Assembly: GCA_963749895.1 (NCBI GenBank)
Contig: CAVVOG010000003.1
Coordinates: 1,426,001-1,490,000 of the forward strand
From: AC-51 sp963749895
GTDB lineage: Bacteria; Actinomycetota; UBA4738; HRBIN12
DNA length: 64,000 nucleotides
Reading direction: 5' to 3'
Positions 8,892 to 16,251 of the stretch are shown one piece after another. The position numbers and the translations under genes are program-made. Each line of letters starts with the position of its first letter. Within the stretch, counting starts at the first letter, position 1. The notes beneath the pieces were generated by a model. It was not told the origin of the DNA. It ran no database searches and saw only the letters and a program-made list of their open reading frames with translations.

Positions 8892-9796
8892 ACTGGGCCC
8901 GGGAACTCTTCTCGAACCCGTGGCGCAAGCACCGGTTCCTCGCCCTCTACACCTGGTTCTACCTCGCCTGGGCGATCGTCCCGGTGATCATCGCGATCGG
9001 CTTCTCGTTCAACGCCGGTCGTTCCAGGAGCGTGTGGCAGGGGTTCTCGCTGCGTTGGTGGATCCACGACCCCGACCTGTCCGTCGTGAACGATCCGATC
9101 TTGATCGACGCGATCCGGCAGAGCCTGATCCTCGCCGCCGCGACGATGGCGATCGCCACGCCGATCGGGGTCGCGCTCGCGCTCGGGCTGGCGCGATGGC
9201 GGGGACGTGGCTCGGGCTCGTCGAACTTCCTGATGCTCCTGCCGCTCGTGACCCCGGAGATCGTCCTGGCGACCGGGATCTTCTTCACGCTCGTCTACCT
9301 CTACCCGTGGCCGAACCCGGGGACCACCGGGCAGATCGTCGGTCACGTGACCTGGTCGATCCCCTACGTCGTCGTGGTCCTGCGGGGCCGGATCTTCGGC
9401 GTGGGGCCCGAACTCGAGGAAGCGGCGATGGACCTGGGGGCGCCGCCCCTCGACGCCCTGCGCCGCGTGCTCCTGCCCGTCCTGGCTCCAGCGGTCTTCG
9501 CCGCGTTCATGATCGTGTTCGCACTGTCGATCGACGACTTCGTGACGAGCCAGTTCCTGGCCACCGACCTCAACACCCAGACCGTCCCGATGCTGATCTA
9601 CTCCGCGGGACGGACGGCGCCCAACCCCGCGCTGAACGCGACGGCCACCCTCATGCTCGTGATCTCGCTCGGCGCGGTCGGGATCGGGATCGCGGGCATG
9701 CGCGGTCTCGCGAAGCGGCAGGGCGTGGGCGCCGCCGGCACCGACATGACCGGGTTCGAGTTCTCGGCGGGTCAGACCGCCCACCAGGGCCAGTGA
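8888..9796 (+). CDS. Polyamine-type ABC transporter permease (PotC-like)
   Basis: The second permease subunit, 302 residues with about six transmembrane segments. Family marks include FSFNAGRSRSVWQGFSLRWW near residue 40, LLPLVTPEIVLATGIFF in the middle, and the EAA loop LEEAAMDLGAPPLDALRRVL for contact with the ATPase. The ATG overlaps the stop of the PotB-like gene, and its own stop overlaps the GTG of the hydrolase that follows. The run of four-base overlaps indicates strict translational coupling of permease, permease and hydrolase. Substrate specificity cannot be inferred beyond small cationic or peptide-like amines. Confidence 0.93.
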   Translation: MNWARELFSNPWRKHRFLALYTWFYLAWAIVPVIIAIGFSFNAGRSRSVWQGFSLRWWIHDPDLSVVNDPILIDAIRQSLILAAATMAIATPIGVALALGLARWRGRGSGSSNFLMLLPLVTPEIVLATGIFFTLVYLYPWPNPGTTGQIVGHVTWSIPYVVVVLRGRIFGVGPELEEAAMDLGAPPLDALRRVLLPVLAPAVFAAFMIVFALSIDDFVTSQFLATDLNTQTVPMLIYSAGRTAPNPALNATATLMLVISLGAVGIGIAGMRGLAKRQGVGAAGTDMTGFEFSAGQTAHQGQ

Positions 9797-11733
9797 CCGA
9801 CGAGCGCCGCTTCCTCACGATGGACGACGGCGTCCGGATCGCCGTCACGCTGCACCTCCCCGACCACGTCGCGCCACCGTGGCCGGTGGTCTTCGAGGCC
9901 CGCCCGTACCGCAAGGACGACATCTCGGACTCGACCGCGCTCTACCGCCGGCTGGCCGACGAGGGCGGCCTCGCGGTGTGCCGGGCCGACGTGCGCGGCA
10001 CCGGCTCCAGCGAGGGCGTCGCCCAGAGCGAGTACACGCAGCGAGAGCTCGACGACTGGGTCGAGGTGATCGCGTGGCTCGCCGCGCAGGAGTGGTCGAA
10101 CGGCAACGTCGGGATGTTCGGGACGTCCTACAGCGGGTTCAACTCGCTGCAGGTGGCGGCGATGCGGCCTCCGGCGCTGAAGGCGATCATCCCGATCTAC
10201 GCGACCGACCGCCGCTACACCGACGACGTCCACTTCGGCGGCGGTGTCCGGCGCTGCCTGGACTTCCTCGACTACCCGATGCTGATGGTGGCGATGAACG
10301 CGCTGCCCCCGGTCCCGGTTGTGTTCGGGGAAGGCTGGCGAGAGGAGTGGCTGCGCCGCCTGGAGGCGACCGACCCGTGGGAGCTCGGGTGGCTCGAGCA
10401 CCAGGACGAGGACGACTTCTGGCGCCACGGGTCGGTCTGGTTCGACGGGTACGAGGCGATCGAGGCCGCGACGCTGATCGTCGCCGGCCACGCGGACGGG
10501 TACCGGAACATGGCGCTGCGCGGCTACGAGCGGCTCCGCGGGCCCAGGGCGGTCCTGTTCGGCCCGTGGAGCCACATGGCCGCGAAGAGCTCGATGCCGG
10601 GCCCGCGGATCGACCACGTCCCCGAGATGATCCGGTGGTGGCGCCGGTGGCTCGCGGACGAGGACAACGGCGTCGACCGGGACCCTCCGATCCGGATCTT
10701 CGTGCGGCACCCCTCCGAGCCTCGAGCCGACCTCGACGCGTTCGAGGGCGAGTGGCGTGGCGAGCCCACCTGGCCTCCGGCCCGCCTGCGTGATGAAGCG
10801 CGCCCGCTCGACGGTGCCCACGTGCGCAGAGGCGACACCCTCACGATCCGCGGCGACGTCGGCGTCAGCGGCTCGATCTGGTGCGCCGCCGATCTTCCCT
10901 TCGGGATCCCGTGGGACCAAAGGACCGACGAGGGCATGTCTCTCGTGTTCGACTGGCCCTCCCTGGATGCACCCCTGGAGATCATGGGCCACCCGCGGCT
11001 CGCCCTCTCGGTGACGTCCTCGGTCCCGGTCGCGTTCGTCTCGGCGAAGCTCTGCTGCGTCCATCCGGACGGCATGTCCGAGCTGGTCACCCGTGGCATC
11101 CTCAACCTCACCCACCGGTCGTCGCACGAGGAGCCGACGCCGCTGGTCCCGGGGGAACCCGTCGAGCTCGAGCTCGAGCTCGACGCGACCGCGTTCGTCT
11201 TCACCCCGGGAACCCGCGTCCGTCTCGACCTGGCCACGAGCGACTTCCCCTCGTCGTGGCCGCCACCCGAGACCGGCACGCTGCGGATCGACCTCGGCGC
11301 GACGACGCTGTTCCTGCCGGTCCTCGACGGGCCTCCGATCGCCGACGCGCCGACGTTCGCACCGGGCGACGAGCGGGCACACCGACCCGCCCACGTGGTG
11401 TGGGAGGTTCGCGACGACGTCGCCGACAGGGCCCGCCGCGTCGTGATCGACCACGGCGGCGTGCGGGGTCAGGCCTCGAACGGCGCCGGGGTCCTCGACC
11501 GGTACGGCGGCGAGGTCGGCGTCGCCTGGGACGATCCCGGCCGGGCATGGGCGGAGGGCGGCACGACCTACGAGCTGACGTGGCCCGAGGCAACGGTCCG
11601 TACCGAGTCCCGGGGGTCGCTCCGGACCGATCGCGACACGTGGCGGCTGGAGCTCGAGCTCGACGTCTACGAGGACGGGGAGCACCGGTTCCACCGCCGC
11701 TGGGAGCGCGAGGTCCCGCGGGACCTGCAGTGA
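9793..11733 (+). CDS. CocE/NonD family hydrolase (X-Pro dipeptidyl-peptidase S15-like)
   Basis: A 646-residue serine hydrolase. The alpha/beta-hydrolase domain shows the oxyanion-side ADVRGTGSSEG, the nucleophile elbow GTSYSG near residue 115, and a later catalytic acid/His region (VAGHADGY; GPWSH). The C-terminal part is the jelly-roll domain of cocaine esterase/PepX proteins (PVAFVSAKLCCVHPDGMSE; TRVRLDLATSDFP). No signal peptide is seen, so it is cytoplasmic. The GTG overlaps the permease stop (GTGA). I infer that it cleaves an ester or amide in whatever the importer brings in. Alternative substrates such as acylated amino acids or proline-containing dipeptides are equally possible. Confidence 0.88.
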   Translation: MTDERRFLTMDDGVRIAVTLHLPDHVAPPWPVVFEARPYRKDDISDSTALYRRLADEGGLAVCRADVRGTGSSEGVAQSEYTQRELDDWVEVIAWLAAQEWSNGNVGMFGTSYSGFNSLQVAAMRPPALKAIIPIYATDRRYTDDVHFGGGVRRCLDFLDYPMLMVAMNALPPVPVVFGEGWREEWLRRLEATDPWELGWLEHQDEDDFWRHGSVWFDGYEAIEAATLIVAGHADGYRNMALRGYERLRGPRAVLFGPWSHMAAKSSMPGPRIDHVPEMIRWWRRWLADEDNGVDRDPPIRIFVRHPSEPRADLDAFEGEWRGEPTWPPARLRDEARPLDGAHVRRGDTLTIRGDVGVSGSIWCAADLPFGIPWDQRTDEGMSLVFDWPSLDAPLEIMGHPRLALSVTSSVPVAFVSAKLCCVHPDGMSELVTRGILNLTHRSSHEEPTPLVPGEPVELELELDATAFVFTPGTRVRLDLATSDFPSSWPPPETGTLRIDLGATTLFLPVLDGPPIADAPTFAPGDERAHRPAHVVWEVRDDVADRARRVVIDHGGVRGQASNGAGVLDRYGGEVGVAWDDPGRAWAEGGTTYELTWPEATVRTESRGSLRTDRDTWRLELELDVYEDGEHRFHRRWEREVPRDLQ

Positions 11734-11780
11734 ACCTCTGCACCCGCACCGCGTTCACCCTTCCGTAAGCGGCGTCGCGG

Positions 11781-11786
11781 TAGCCT
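11781..11786 (+). promoter_or_regulatory. -10 box of the selenothioredoxin-like gene (leaderless type)
   Basis: TAGCCT lies exactly 6 nt before the ATG at 11793 and no SD is present. The gene therefore seems to have its own promoter and not to be read only from the upstream operon. Confidence 0.5.
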
Positions 11787-11792
11787 CGACAG

Positions 11793-12377
11793 ATGCGGTT
11801 CCGAGCCCGTACCGCCGTCGCCCTGGCAGCGCTCGCCCTCGTGGCGGCCGCGTGCGGCGGCGAGCCCGCCGCGACCACCGATGCCGTCGGGAGCGCCACT
11901 GCCCCGTCCGGCGACGGGTCGACGCAGACGCAGACCGGAACCCCGGCCCCGGCCGCTATCCCCGAGATCCTCGAGTTCGAGGCCCCCCTCCTGGGTGGGG
12001 GCACGCTGCGCGGCGTCAACTACGCGGGCAAGGACGTCGCGTTCTGGTTCTGGGCCCCCTGGTGAGGACGCTGCCAGGAGACCGCTCCTGGCGTCGCGCA
12101 GGTGGCGCGACAGTACGAAGCGGAACACGGGGACGACCTCGCGGTGATCGGGATGGCCGGGCTGGCCGACCCCGGCGCGATGGAGGGCTTCGTCGACACG
12201 TTCGACATCGGCTTCCCGAACACCGTGTCCGAAGACGGGCGGCTGTGGGCGCGGTTCTCGATCCCGGTGCAGGGAGCCTGGTACCTGCTGAACGACGACG
12301 GGACCGGTGAGCCCGTGCCGTACGACCTCACCGGCGAAGAGCTCGCCGCCGCGCTCGACGACCTCCTGGCGCGCTGA
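11793..12377 (+). CDS. MPT53/DsbE-like thioredoxin lipoprotein with in-frame UGA at the first CXXC cysteine (probable selenoprotein)
   Basis: Reading through one TGA (12063-12065) gives a 194-residue extracytoplasmic thioredoxin-fold protein. The signal peptide ends in a lipobox (LVAAACGG, Cys near residue 20). The fold then runs LEFEAPLLGGGTLRG, FWFWAPW-UGA-GRC-QETAP, QVARQYEAEHGDDLAVIGMA, and DGRLWARFSIPVQGAWYLL. This matches secreted actinobacterial MPT53/DsbE-like oxidoreductases on both sides of the TGA, which falls exactly where FWTPWCPFC-type proteins have their first catalytic cysteine. The second cysteine is kept. A perfect hairpin starts 7 nt after the UGA. I infer selenocysteine at residue 91. 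The alternatives are a TGC-to-TGA nonsense mutation or a base error. No selenocysteine machinery (selA, selB, selC, selD) lies in the window. Confidence 0.78.
12073..12092 (+). promoter_or_regulatory. Candidate bacterial SECIS hairpin downstream of the in-frame UGA
   Basis: GCCAGGAG and CTCCTGGC form a perfect 8-bp stem around ACCG, beginning 7 nt after the UGA. If the top G-C pair opens, the loop is GACCGC and begins with G, as bacterial SECIS models prefer. Size and distance fit a SelB-binding element, at the short end of the known range. Confidence 0.6.
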
Positions 12378-12396
12378 GGCGTTGCGCTGAGGCGGT

Positions 12397-13608
12397 CTAG
12401 AGCCCGAGCCGTCCGGGGCCGCTGATCAGCTCGTGGGCCGGGGGAGCGAGCCGCCCCTCGAGGTAGCCCCGTGCGACCATCGCCTGGGCACGGAAGACGT
12501 CGACCTCCCAGTACGAGAAGGGCCCGGACCGGTAGCCGGGCGAGGCCACGTTGCGCTGAACCGACTCGCAGGCGCCCCAATCCTCCTGGTTCGTGACGTC
12601 CCAGAACTCCGAGGCGTACGAGGGAGAGAACCCGGGGCGCTGCCACGCCTCCTCGGGGAAGTACCAGGCGCACTCGATCCACGTGCGGCCGGCCGCCAGC
12701 GGGACGAGGCGGTGCGTCATCACGTAGTCGGGGTGCGGGCTGATCAGCAGGTTCGGCATCACGGCGGCGTACCCGACCTCGCGGTGCTTGTCCTCGGGGA
12801 GGCCCGGGATGATCACGCCGAGCGACTCGCCGGTGAGCGACATCGTCTCGGCGTGCTCACGCAGCTCCATCGGGCCGCCGACCCACAGGCCCTGCGACCG
12901 ATGCTCGTACGCCATGTCGGACTCGGGCGGGGTGACGCGGCACAGCTCCGGGTGGATCTCGTCGCAGTGGTAGCACTCGAGGTAGTTCTCGACCACGATC
13001 TTCCAGTTCGCGGCCAGCTCGTACTCGTGGCGGGCGCCGAGCCTCAGGTCCTCGGGGCGGTAGCCGTCGATGACCTGCTCGAGGTTGCCGATCTGCTCGG
13101 CGAAGCCGCCGGCGTCGCCGCTCGCGTTGAGGAAGAGCCAGCCGTGCCACTCCTCCAGCCGTGCCTCGACCAGGGGCCACTCGGTCTTGTCGAACCCCTC
13201 CATGTCGAACCGCGGGGTCGCCCGGCAGTCGCCGGTCAGCCCGTACACCCATGCGTGGTAGGGGCAGCGGATCCCGCGCTGGTTGCGCTGCTCACCGACC
13301 GACAGCAGTTCGTGGCCCCGGTGGCGACAGATGTTGTGGAACGCCCGCAGCACGCCGTCGTCGCCGCGGACCAGCACGAAGCTCTGCCGCCCCACCTGGA
13401 CGGCCCGTTGATCGCCGGGCTCTGCCACGTCGAGGTCCGCAGCGCGTCCGACGCACATCCACGAGCCCTCGAAGAAGTGCTCGACCTCCCAGTCGAACAC
13501 CGCCTCGGACGCGTACGCGGCCCCCGGCAGGGTGAGGGCGTCGGGGTACGGGCGCAAGACGCGCTCCACGGCGGCGAGGTCGAGCGGTGCGGCGGTCCTG
13601 CTGGTCAT
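12397..13608 (-). CDS. Rieske non-heme iron oxygenase, large subunit
   Basis: A 403-residue ring-hydroxylating-type oxygenase. The [2Fe-2S] Rieske site is CRHRGH (near residue 93) and CPYHAW (near 114). The mononuclear iron site shows NWKIVVENYLECYHCDEIHPEL near residue 200, with both His ligands and the bridging acidic position. In this family such NYLECYHCDEIHP enzymes include choline, glycine betaine and carnitine monooxygenases that demethylate or cleave quaternary amines. That fits the amine-related genes nearby but is inference. No reductase gene is adjacent. An AGGAG SD precedes the ATG, and a TetR-type palindrome lies about 30 nt upstream. Confidence 0.92.
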   Translation of the reverse strand: MTSRTAAPLDLAAVERVLRPYPDALTLPGAAYASEAVFDWEVEHFFEGSWMCVGRAADLDVAEPGDQRAVQVGRQSFVLVRGDDGVLRAFHNICRHRGHELLSVGEQRNQRGIRCPYHAWVYGLTGDCRATPRFDMEGFDKTEWPLVEARLEEWHGWLFLNASGDAGGFAEQIGNLEQVIDGYRPEDLRLGARHEYELAANWKIVVENYLECYHCDEIHPELCRVTPPESDMAYEHRSQGLWVGGPMELREHAETMSLTGESLGVIIPGLPEDKHREVGYAAVMPNLLISPHPDYVMTHRLVPLAAGRTWIECAWYFPEEAWQRPGFSPSYASEFWDVTNQEDWGACESVQRNVASPGYRSGPFSYWEVDVFRAQAMVARGYLEGRLAPPAHELISGPGRLGL

Positions 13609-13638
13609 CGTGCGTCGCTCCTCGTGGTTCGATCCGAG

Positions 13639-13656
13639 TTTGAATGGTCATTCAAA
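13639..13656. promoter_or_regulatory. TetR-type palindromic operator upstream of the Rieske oxygenase gene
   Basis: TTTGAATG-GT-CATTCAAA is a perfect 8-bp inverted repeat, strikingly AT-rich for this genome. It lies 31-48 nt before the Rieske start, in the 97-nt gap after the epimerase gene. Such TTGAATGNNCATTCAA sites are typical TetR-family operators. No TetR gene lies in the window. Confidence 0.7.
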
Positions 13657-13705
13657 TGAGGAGCGATGATACCCCCCGGCCTCCCGGTCGCGCCAGGACC
13701 CCGGG

Positions 13706-14701
13706 TCAGACGGGGTGCGCCGTGTGCCACGCGTCGAGCAGGTCGCGCTCGCGATCGTCCGGGAGACCCGCCTCCATCGGCCACGGTGCACCGCGCGCGT
13801 CGTCCCACGCGAGCGTGTCGCGCACGGTGTCCCCGAGCGGCCTCGTCACGAGCCCCGCAGCCTCGGCCTTCGTCGTGTCGAACAGATGCGCGCCGGGGAT
13901 CTGGGGCGTCCACAGAGGGAGGGGGTCGCTCTCGTCGTCGAGCAACCCTCGCGCCTCGGCGAACCCTCGATCGATCCACGTGAACGTGGTGTCGACCCCG
14001 CCGAGCCCGCGTGCGGTCGCGAGCAGTTCCCCCATCGTGTGACGCCCCGGGGGCGTCACGACGCTGTAAGGGCCAGAGGCGCCGCGTTCGACGAGGGTCA
14101 GGATGAAGGCCGCGAGATCCCGGGCGTCGACCCACTGCATCGCGTAGTCGTCGGGACCGGCCGCCAGCATCTCTCCCCCGCGAGCCGCCCGACGGATCCA
14201 GTAGGTGAAGCGGTCGGTCGGGTCGTGGGGGCCCACGATGTAGCCGGGTCGGATCAGGAGCGCCCGGTCGCCCACGGCTGCGACCACCTCGTGCTCGCAG
14301 GCGACCTTGAGCGGCCCGTACGTGGTCTCGGTCACGTCCTCGGTGTCGGGGAACGGCGGCTGATGGACGTCGTCGTCCTCGGTCGCCCCGATCCTCGCCT
14401 CGTCCAGATGCGCGGAGAGCGACGAGTAGAACGCGTACAGACCCGCGTGCGGGAACGCTGCCGTCGACGCGCGAACCTCACGCGGCACGTACGCGCAGGT
14501 GTCGACGACCACGTCGAACCGCTCGCCGGAGAGCGGCCCGAACCCATCGGCCCGGTCCCCGTGGGCGTGCCGCGCCTCGGGCCACGGGTCGTCGGCTCCG
14601 GAACCCCGGTGGAAGACCGTCACGTCGTGTCCCCGCTCGAGCGCGAGCCCCGTGAGCGCCCGCCCCGAGAACCTCGCCCCACCGATCACCAGCAGCCGCA
14701 T
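13706..14701 (-). CDS. NAD-dependent epimerase/reductase-like protein (extended SDR)
   Basis: A 331-residue extended short-chain dehydrogenase/reductase-like protein. The N-terminus MRLLVIGGARFSGRAL is the dinucleotide-binding motif in the GGxxFxG form found in CSP41/isoflavone-reductase-like members. A segment YGPLKVACEHEV contains the active-site Tyr-x-x-x-Lys, and RPGYIVGPHDPTDRF follows. The reaction is unknown; sugar-nucleotide epimerisation or reduction is possible. A GGAGAGGTGAGG SD precedes the ATG. It is upstream of the Rieske gene on the same strand, but the operator in the gap suggests the two are regulated separately. Confidence 0.82.
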   Translation of the reverse strand: MRLLVIGGARFSGRALTGLALERGHDVTVFHRGSGADDPWPEARHAHGDRADGFGPLSGERFDVVVDTCAYVPREVRASTAAFPHAGLYAFYSSLSAHLDEARIGATEDDDVHQPPFPDTEDVTETTYGPLKVACEHEVVAAVGDRALLIRPGYIVGPHDPTDRFTYWIRRAARGGEMLAAGPDDYAMQWVDARDLAAFILTLVERGASGPYSVVTPPGRHTMGELLATARGLGGVDTTFTWIDRGFAEARGLLDDESDPLPLWTPQIPGAHLFDTTKAEAAGLVTRPLGDTVRDTLAWDDARGAPWPMEAGLPDDRERDLLDAWHTAHPV

Positions 14702-14766
14702 CGCCTCACCTCTCCTCGTTCCGACCGTCGCGCGACCCTACCGCCTGCGGCTCGAAGACCACGGGG

Positions 14767-14804
14767 TTGACAGTCACCAGCGATGACGTCATAATGACGT
14801 CATC
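14767..14804 (+). promoter_or_regulatory. Sigma-70 promoter with a palindromic operator over its -10
   Basis: TTGACA (14767-14772), a 17-bp spacer and CATAAT (14790-14795) form a near-consensus promoter, a rarity here. The arms GATGACGTCAT (14782-14792) and ATGACGTCATC (14794-14804), around a single A, form a perfect palindrome over the -10, each arm holding TGACGTCA. The ribbon-helix-helix protein encoded just downstream is the obvious candidate repressor. Confidence 0.8.
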
Positions 14805-14834
14805 CATGAAGTCAGACTGACGGAGGGAGTCGTC

Positions 14835-14966
14835 ATGTCACCGCAGGAGATCGCCCAGCACTGCCACCTGATCGCCACCGAGCGTCGGCGCGAGGCCGAG
14901 CGGCATCGCACCTGGCGCCGTCCGACGGAATCGCGTCATCCGCTCCGGCCCGCACCGGAGGCTTGA
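14835..14966 (+). CDS. Small 43-residue basic protein, first gene of the RHH/DUF4097 operon
   Basis: A 43-codon reading frame with a good SD (GGAGG, 8 nt before the ATG) and its own place in the operon, only 3 nt before the next start. The product is helical and highly charged in the middle (ATERRREAERHRTWRRP). It has one Cys-His pair near residue 10 and no membrane segment or signal. Short proteins of this ERRxEAxRHR kind are common in actinobacteria and have no assigned role. The SD, promoter and tight spacing argue that it is translated. It could also be a regulatory leader ORF. Confidence 0.65.
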   Translation: MSPQEIAQHCHLIATERRREAERHRTWRRPTESRHPLRPAPEA

Positions 14967-14969
14967 CCG

Positions 14970-15434
14970 ATGGAGACCACCACCTACATCGATGCCCTGC
15001 GCACCGACCTGCTCGCGATCGTCGGCGACGACGAGCAGGCTGCGGCGGTCGCCGATCGGATGGGGCGAGCGCTCGAGTCGTCCCTCCAGTTGCGGTTCCT
15101 CGACGCCCTCGGCGAAGCCGCTGCGGAGCTGTCGGAGCAGCTGTCCGCCGGACATGTCGAGGTGCGGCTCGCCGGACGTGACGCCCGCCTCGTCCTGGTC
15201 ACTCCCCCGGAGACCACGGCCGTCGGCGCGGCCACCGACGACGAGGACGGGGGTACCGCACGGCTCACGCTGCGCATGCCCGACATCATGAAGTCCCGCG
15301 TCGAGGAGGCCGCCGATCAGGAGCAGTTGTCCGTGAACGCGTGGCTCGTCCGTGCGGTCGGGGCGGCGCTGGAGCGCCGACGCGAGCCCGCGCGGCGGGC
15401 TCGCAACCGCATCACGGGCTACGCCCAGAGCTGA
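14970..15434 (+). CDS. Ribbon-helix-helix (HicB/CopG-like) DNA-binding protein
   Basis: A 154-residue protein. Its C-terminus (ARLTLRMPDIMKSRVEEAA, then LSVNAWLVRAVGAALERR, residues about 97-137) is a ribbon-helix-helix domain of the HicB/Arc type: a short beta strand for DNA contact followed by two helices. The first 90 residues are an unrecognised helical/beta region, possibly a sensor or oligomerisation part. GGAGG lies 8 nt before the ATG. The gene lies just downstream of a promoter whose -10 is covered by tandem TGACGTCA palindromes, a usual architecture for RHH autorepression. No toxin gene of HicA type is present, so a plain regulator is likelier than an antitoxin. Confidence 0.8.
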   Translation: METTTYIDALRTDLLAIVGDDEQAAAVADRMGRALESSLQLRFLDALGEAAAELSEQLSAGHVEVRLAGRDARLVLVTPPETTAVGAATDDEDGGTARLTLRMPDIMKSRVEEAADQEQLSVNAWLVRAVGAALERRREPARRARNRITGYAQS

Positions 15435-15444
15435 GGAGGCCCCC

Positions 15445-16251
15445 ATGATCACGCGCACCTTCGACACGCCGGGTGGGCTCACCCTCGACGTCACGATCCT
15501 CGCCGGCGAGCTCGTCGTCCGGGCCGCCGACACGACGGTCACTTCGCTCCGGATCGAAGGGGGACGCGACGCCGACGATCTCATCGTCGACCTTCGTCCT
15601 GCCGGTCCGACGGGTCAGCAGCTGGTGATCGAGCACCGGACGAAGAGAGCCTGGGGCCTGTTCGCGTTCGGGGCTGACCTCGACATGGACGTCACCGTCC
15701 CGGTGGGGACGGCGGTCATCTGCGACGCCGGCTCGGCCGACGTCACCACGCAGGGCCGCATCGGTTCGCTCAGCGTGCGTGTCGGATCGGGCGACGTACG
15801 GCTCGATGAGGTCGGCGGCGACGTCACCGTGAAGACCGCGAGCGGGGACGTCACGGGTCGCCTCGTCGGCGGCGACCTGACGGTGCACGGCGCGTCGAGC
15901 GACGTGTCCGTGACACGGGTCGGCGGCGCCCTGGTGGTACGGACCGCGTCCGGTGACCTGCAGGTCGACGACGTCGGCGGCACGGTGCAGGTCACGACGA
16001 TGTCCGGCGACCTGAAGATCCGCTCGCTCGGCGGGCCTTCTGCGGAGCTCCGCTCGGTCTCCGGCGACATCGACGTGGGCGTCTCTCGGGGACGGGGCGT
16101 CTACCTCGACGTGTCGAGCCTCAACGGCGACGTGCGCTCCGACCTCGAGGCCGGCAGCGCCCCGTCGGACGGACCCGACCTCGACCTGACGGCCTCCACG
16201 GTCTCCGGTGACATCCGGGTCCGCCGTACCCCCTCCGGGAAGGAGGCGTGA
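15445..16251 (+). CDS. DUF4097 family beta-helix/adhesin-like protein
   Basis: A 268-residue protein built of short beta repeats (for example GSGDVRLDEVGGDVTVKTAS, repeating the SGDV/VGGxxxV pattern from about residue 95 to 250), the mark of DUF4097 putative adhesin-like proteins. No signal peptide or membrane segment is seen, so it is probably cytoplasmic despite the adhesin label. GAGGAGG lies 5 nt before the ATG at 15445. It follows the RHH gene by 10 nt, and its stop overlaps the MFS start. DUF4097 proteins often travel with small regulators and transporters in actinobacteria. The function is unknown. Confidence 0.85.
   Translation: MITRTFDTPGGLTLDVTILAGELVVRAADTTVTSLRIEGGRDADDLIVDLRPAGPTGQQLVIEHRTKRAWGLFAFGADLDMDVTVPVGTAVICDAGSADVTTQGRIGSLSVRVGSGDVRLDEVGGDVTVKTASGDVTGRLVGGDLTVHGASSDVSVTRVGGALVVRTASGDLQVDDVGGTVQVTTMSGDLKIRSLGGPSAELRSVSGDIDVGVSRGRGVYLDVSSLNGDVRSDLEAGSAPSDGPDLDLTASTVSGDIRVRRTPSGKEA

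Noticed and set aside
9772..11694. Long open frame on the minus strand across the CocE-like hydrolase
   Set aside because: It is a shadow of the high-GC third-position bias: Arg/Pro/Val-rich, no motifs, fully antisense to a clear gene. The same holds for the long antisense frames over 16101-18089, 4296-5303, 36618-38060 and 49232-52789.
11793..12065. A 90-residue truncated thioredoxin followed by a separate 91-residue protein at 12102
   Set aside because: Both parts are in the same frame and together match one MPT53-like protein on both sides of the TGA. A single UGA-containing gene is more economical.
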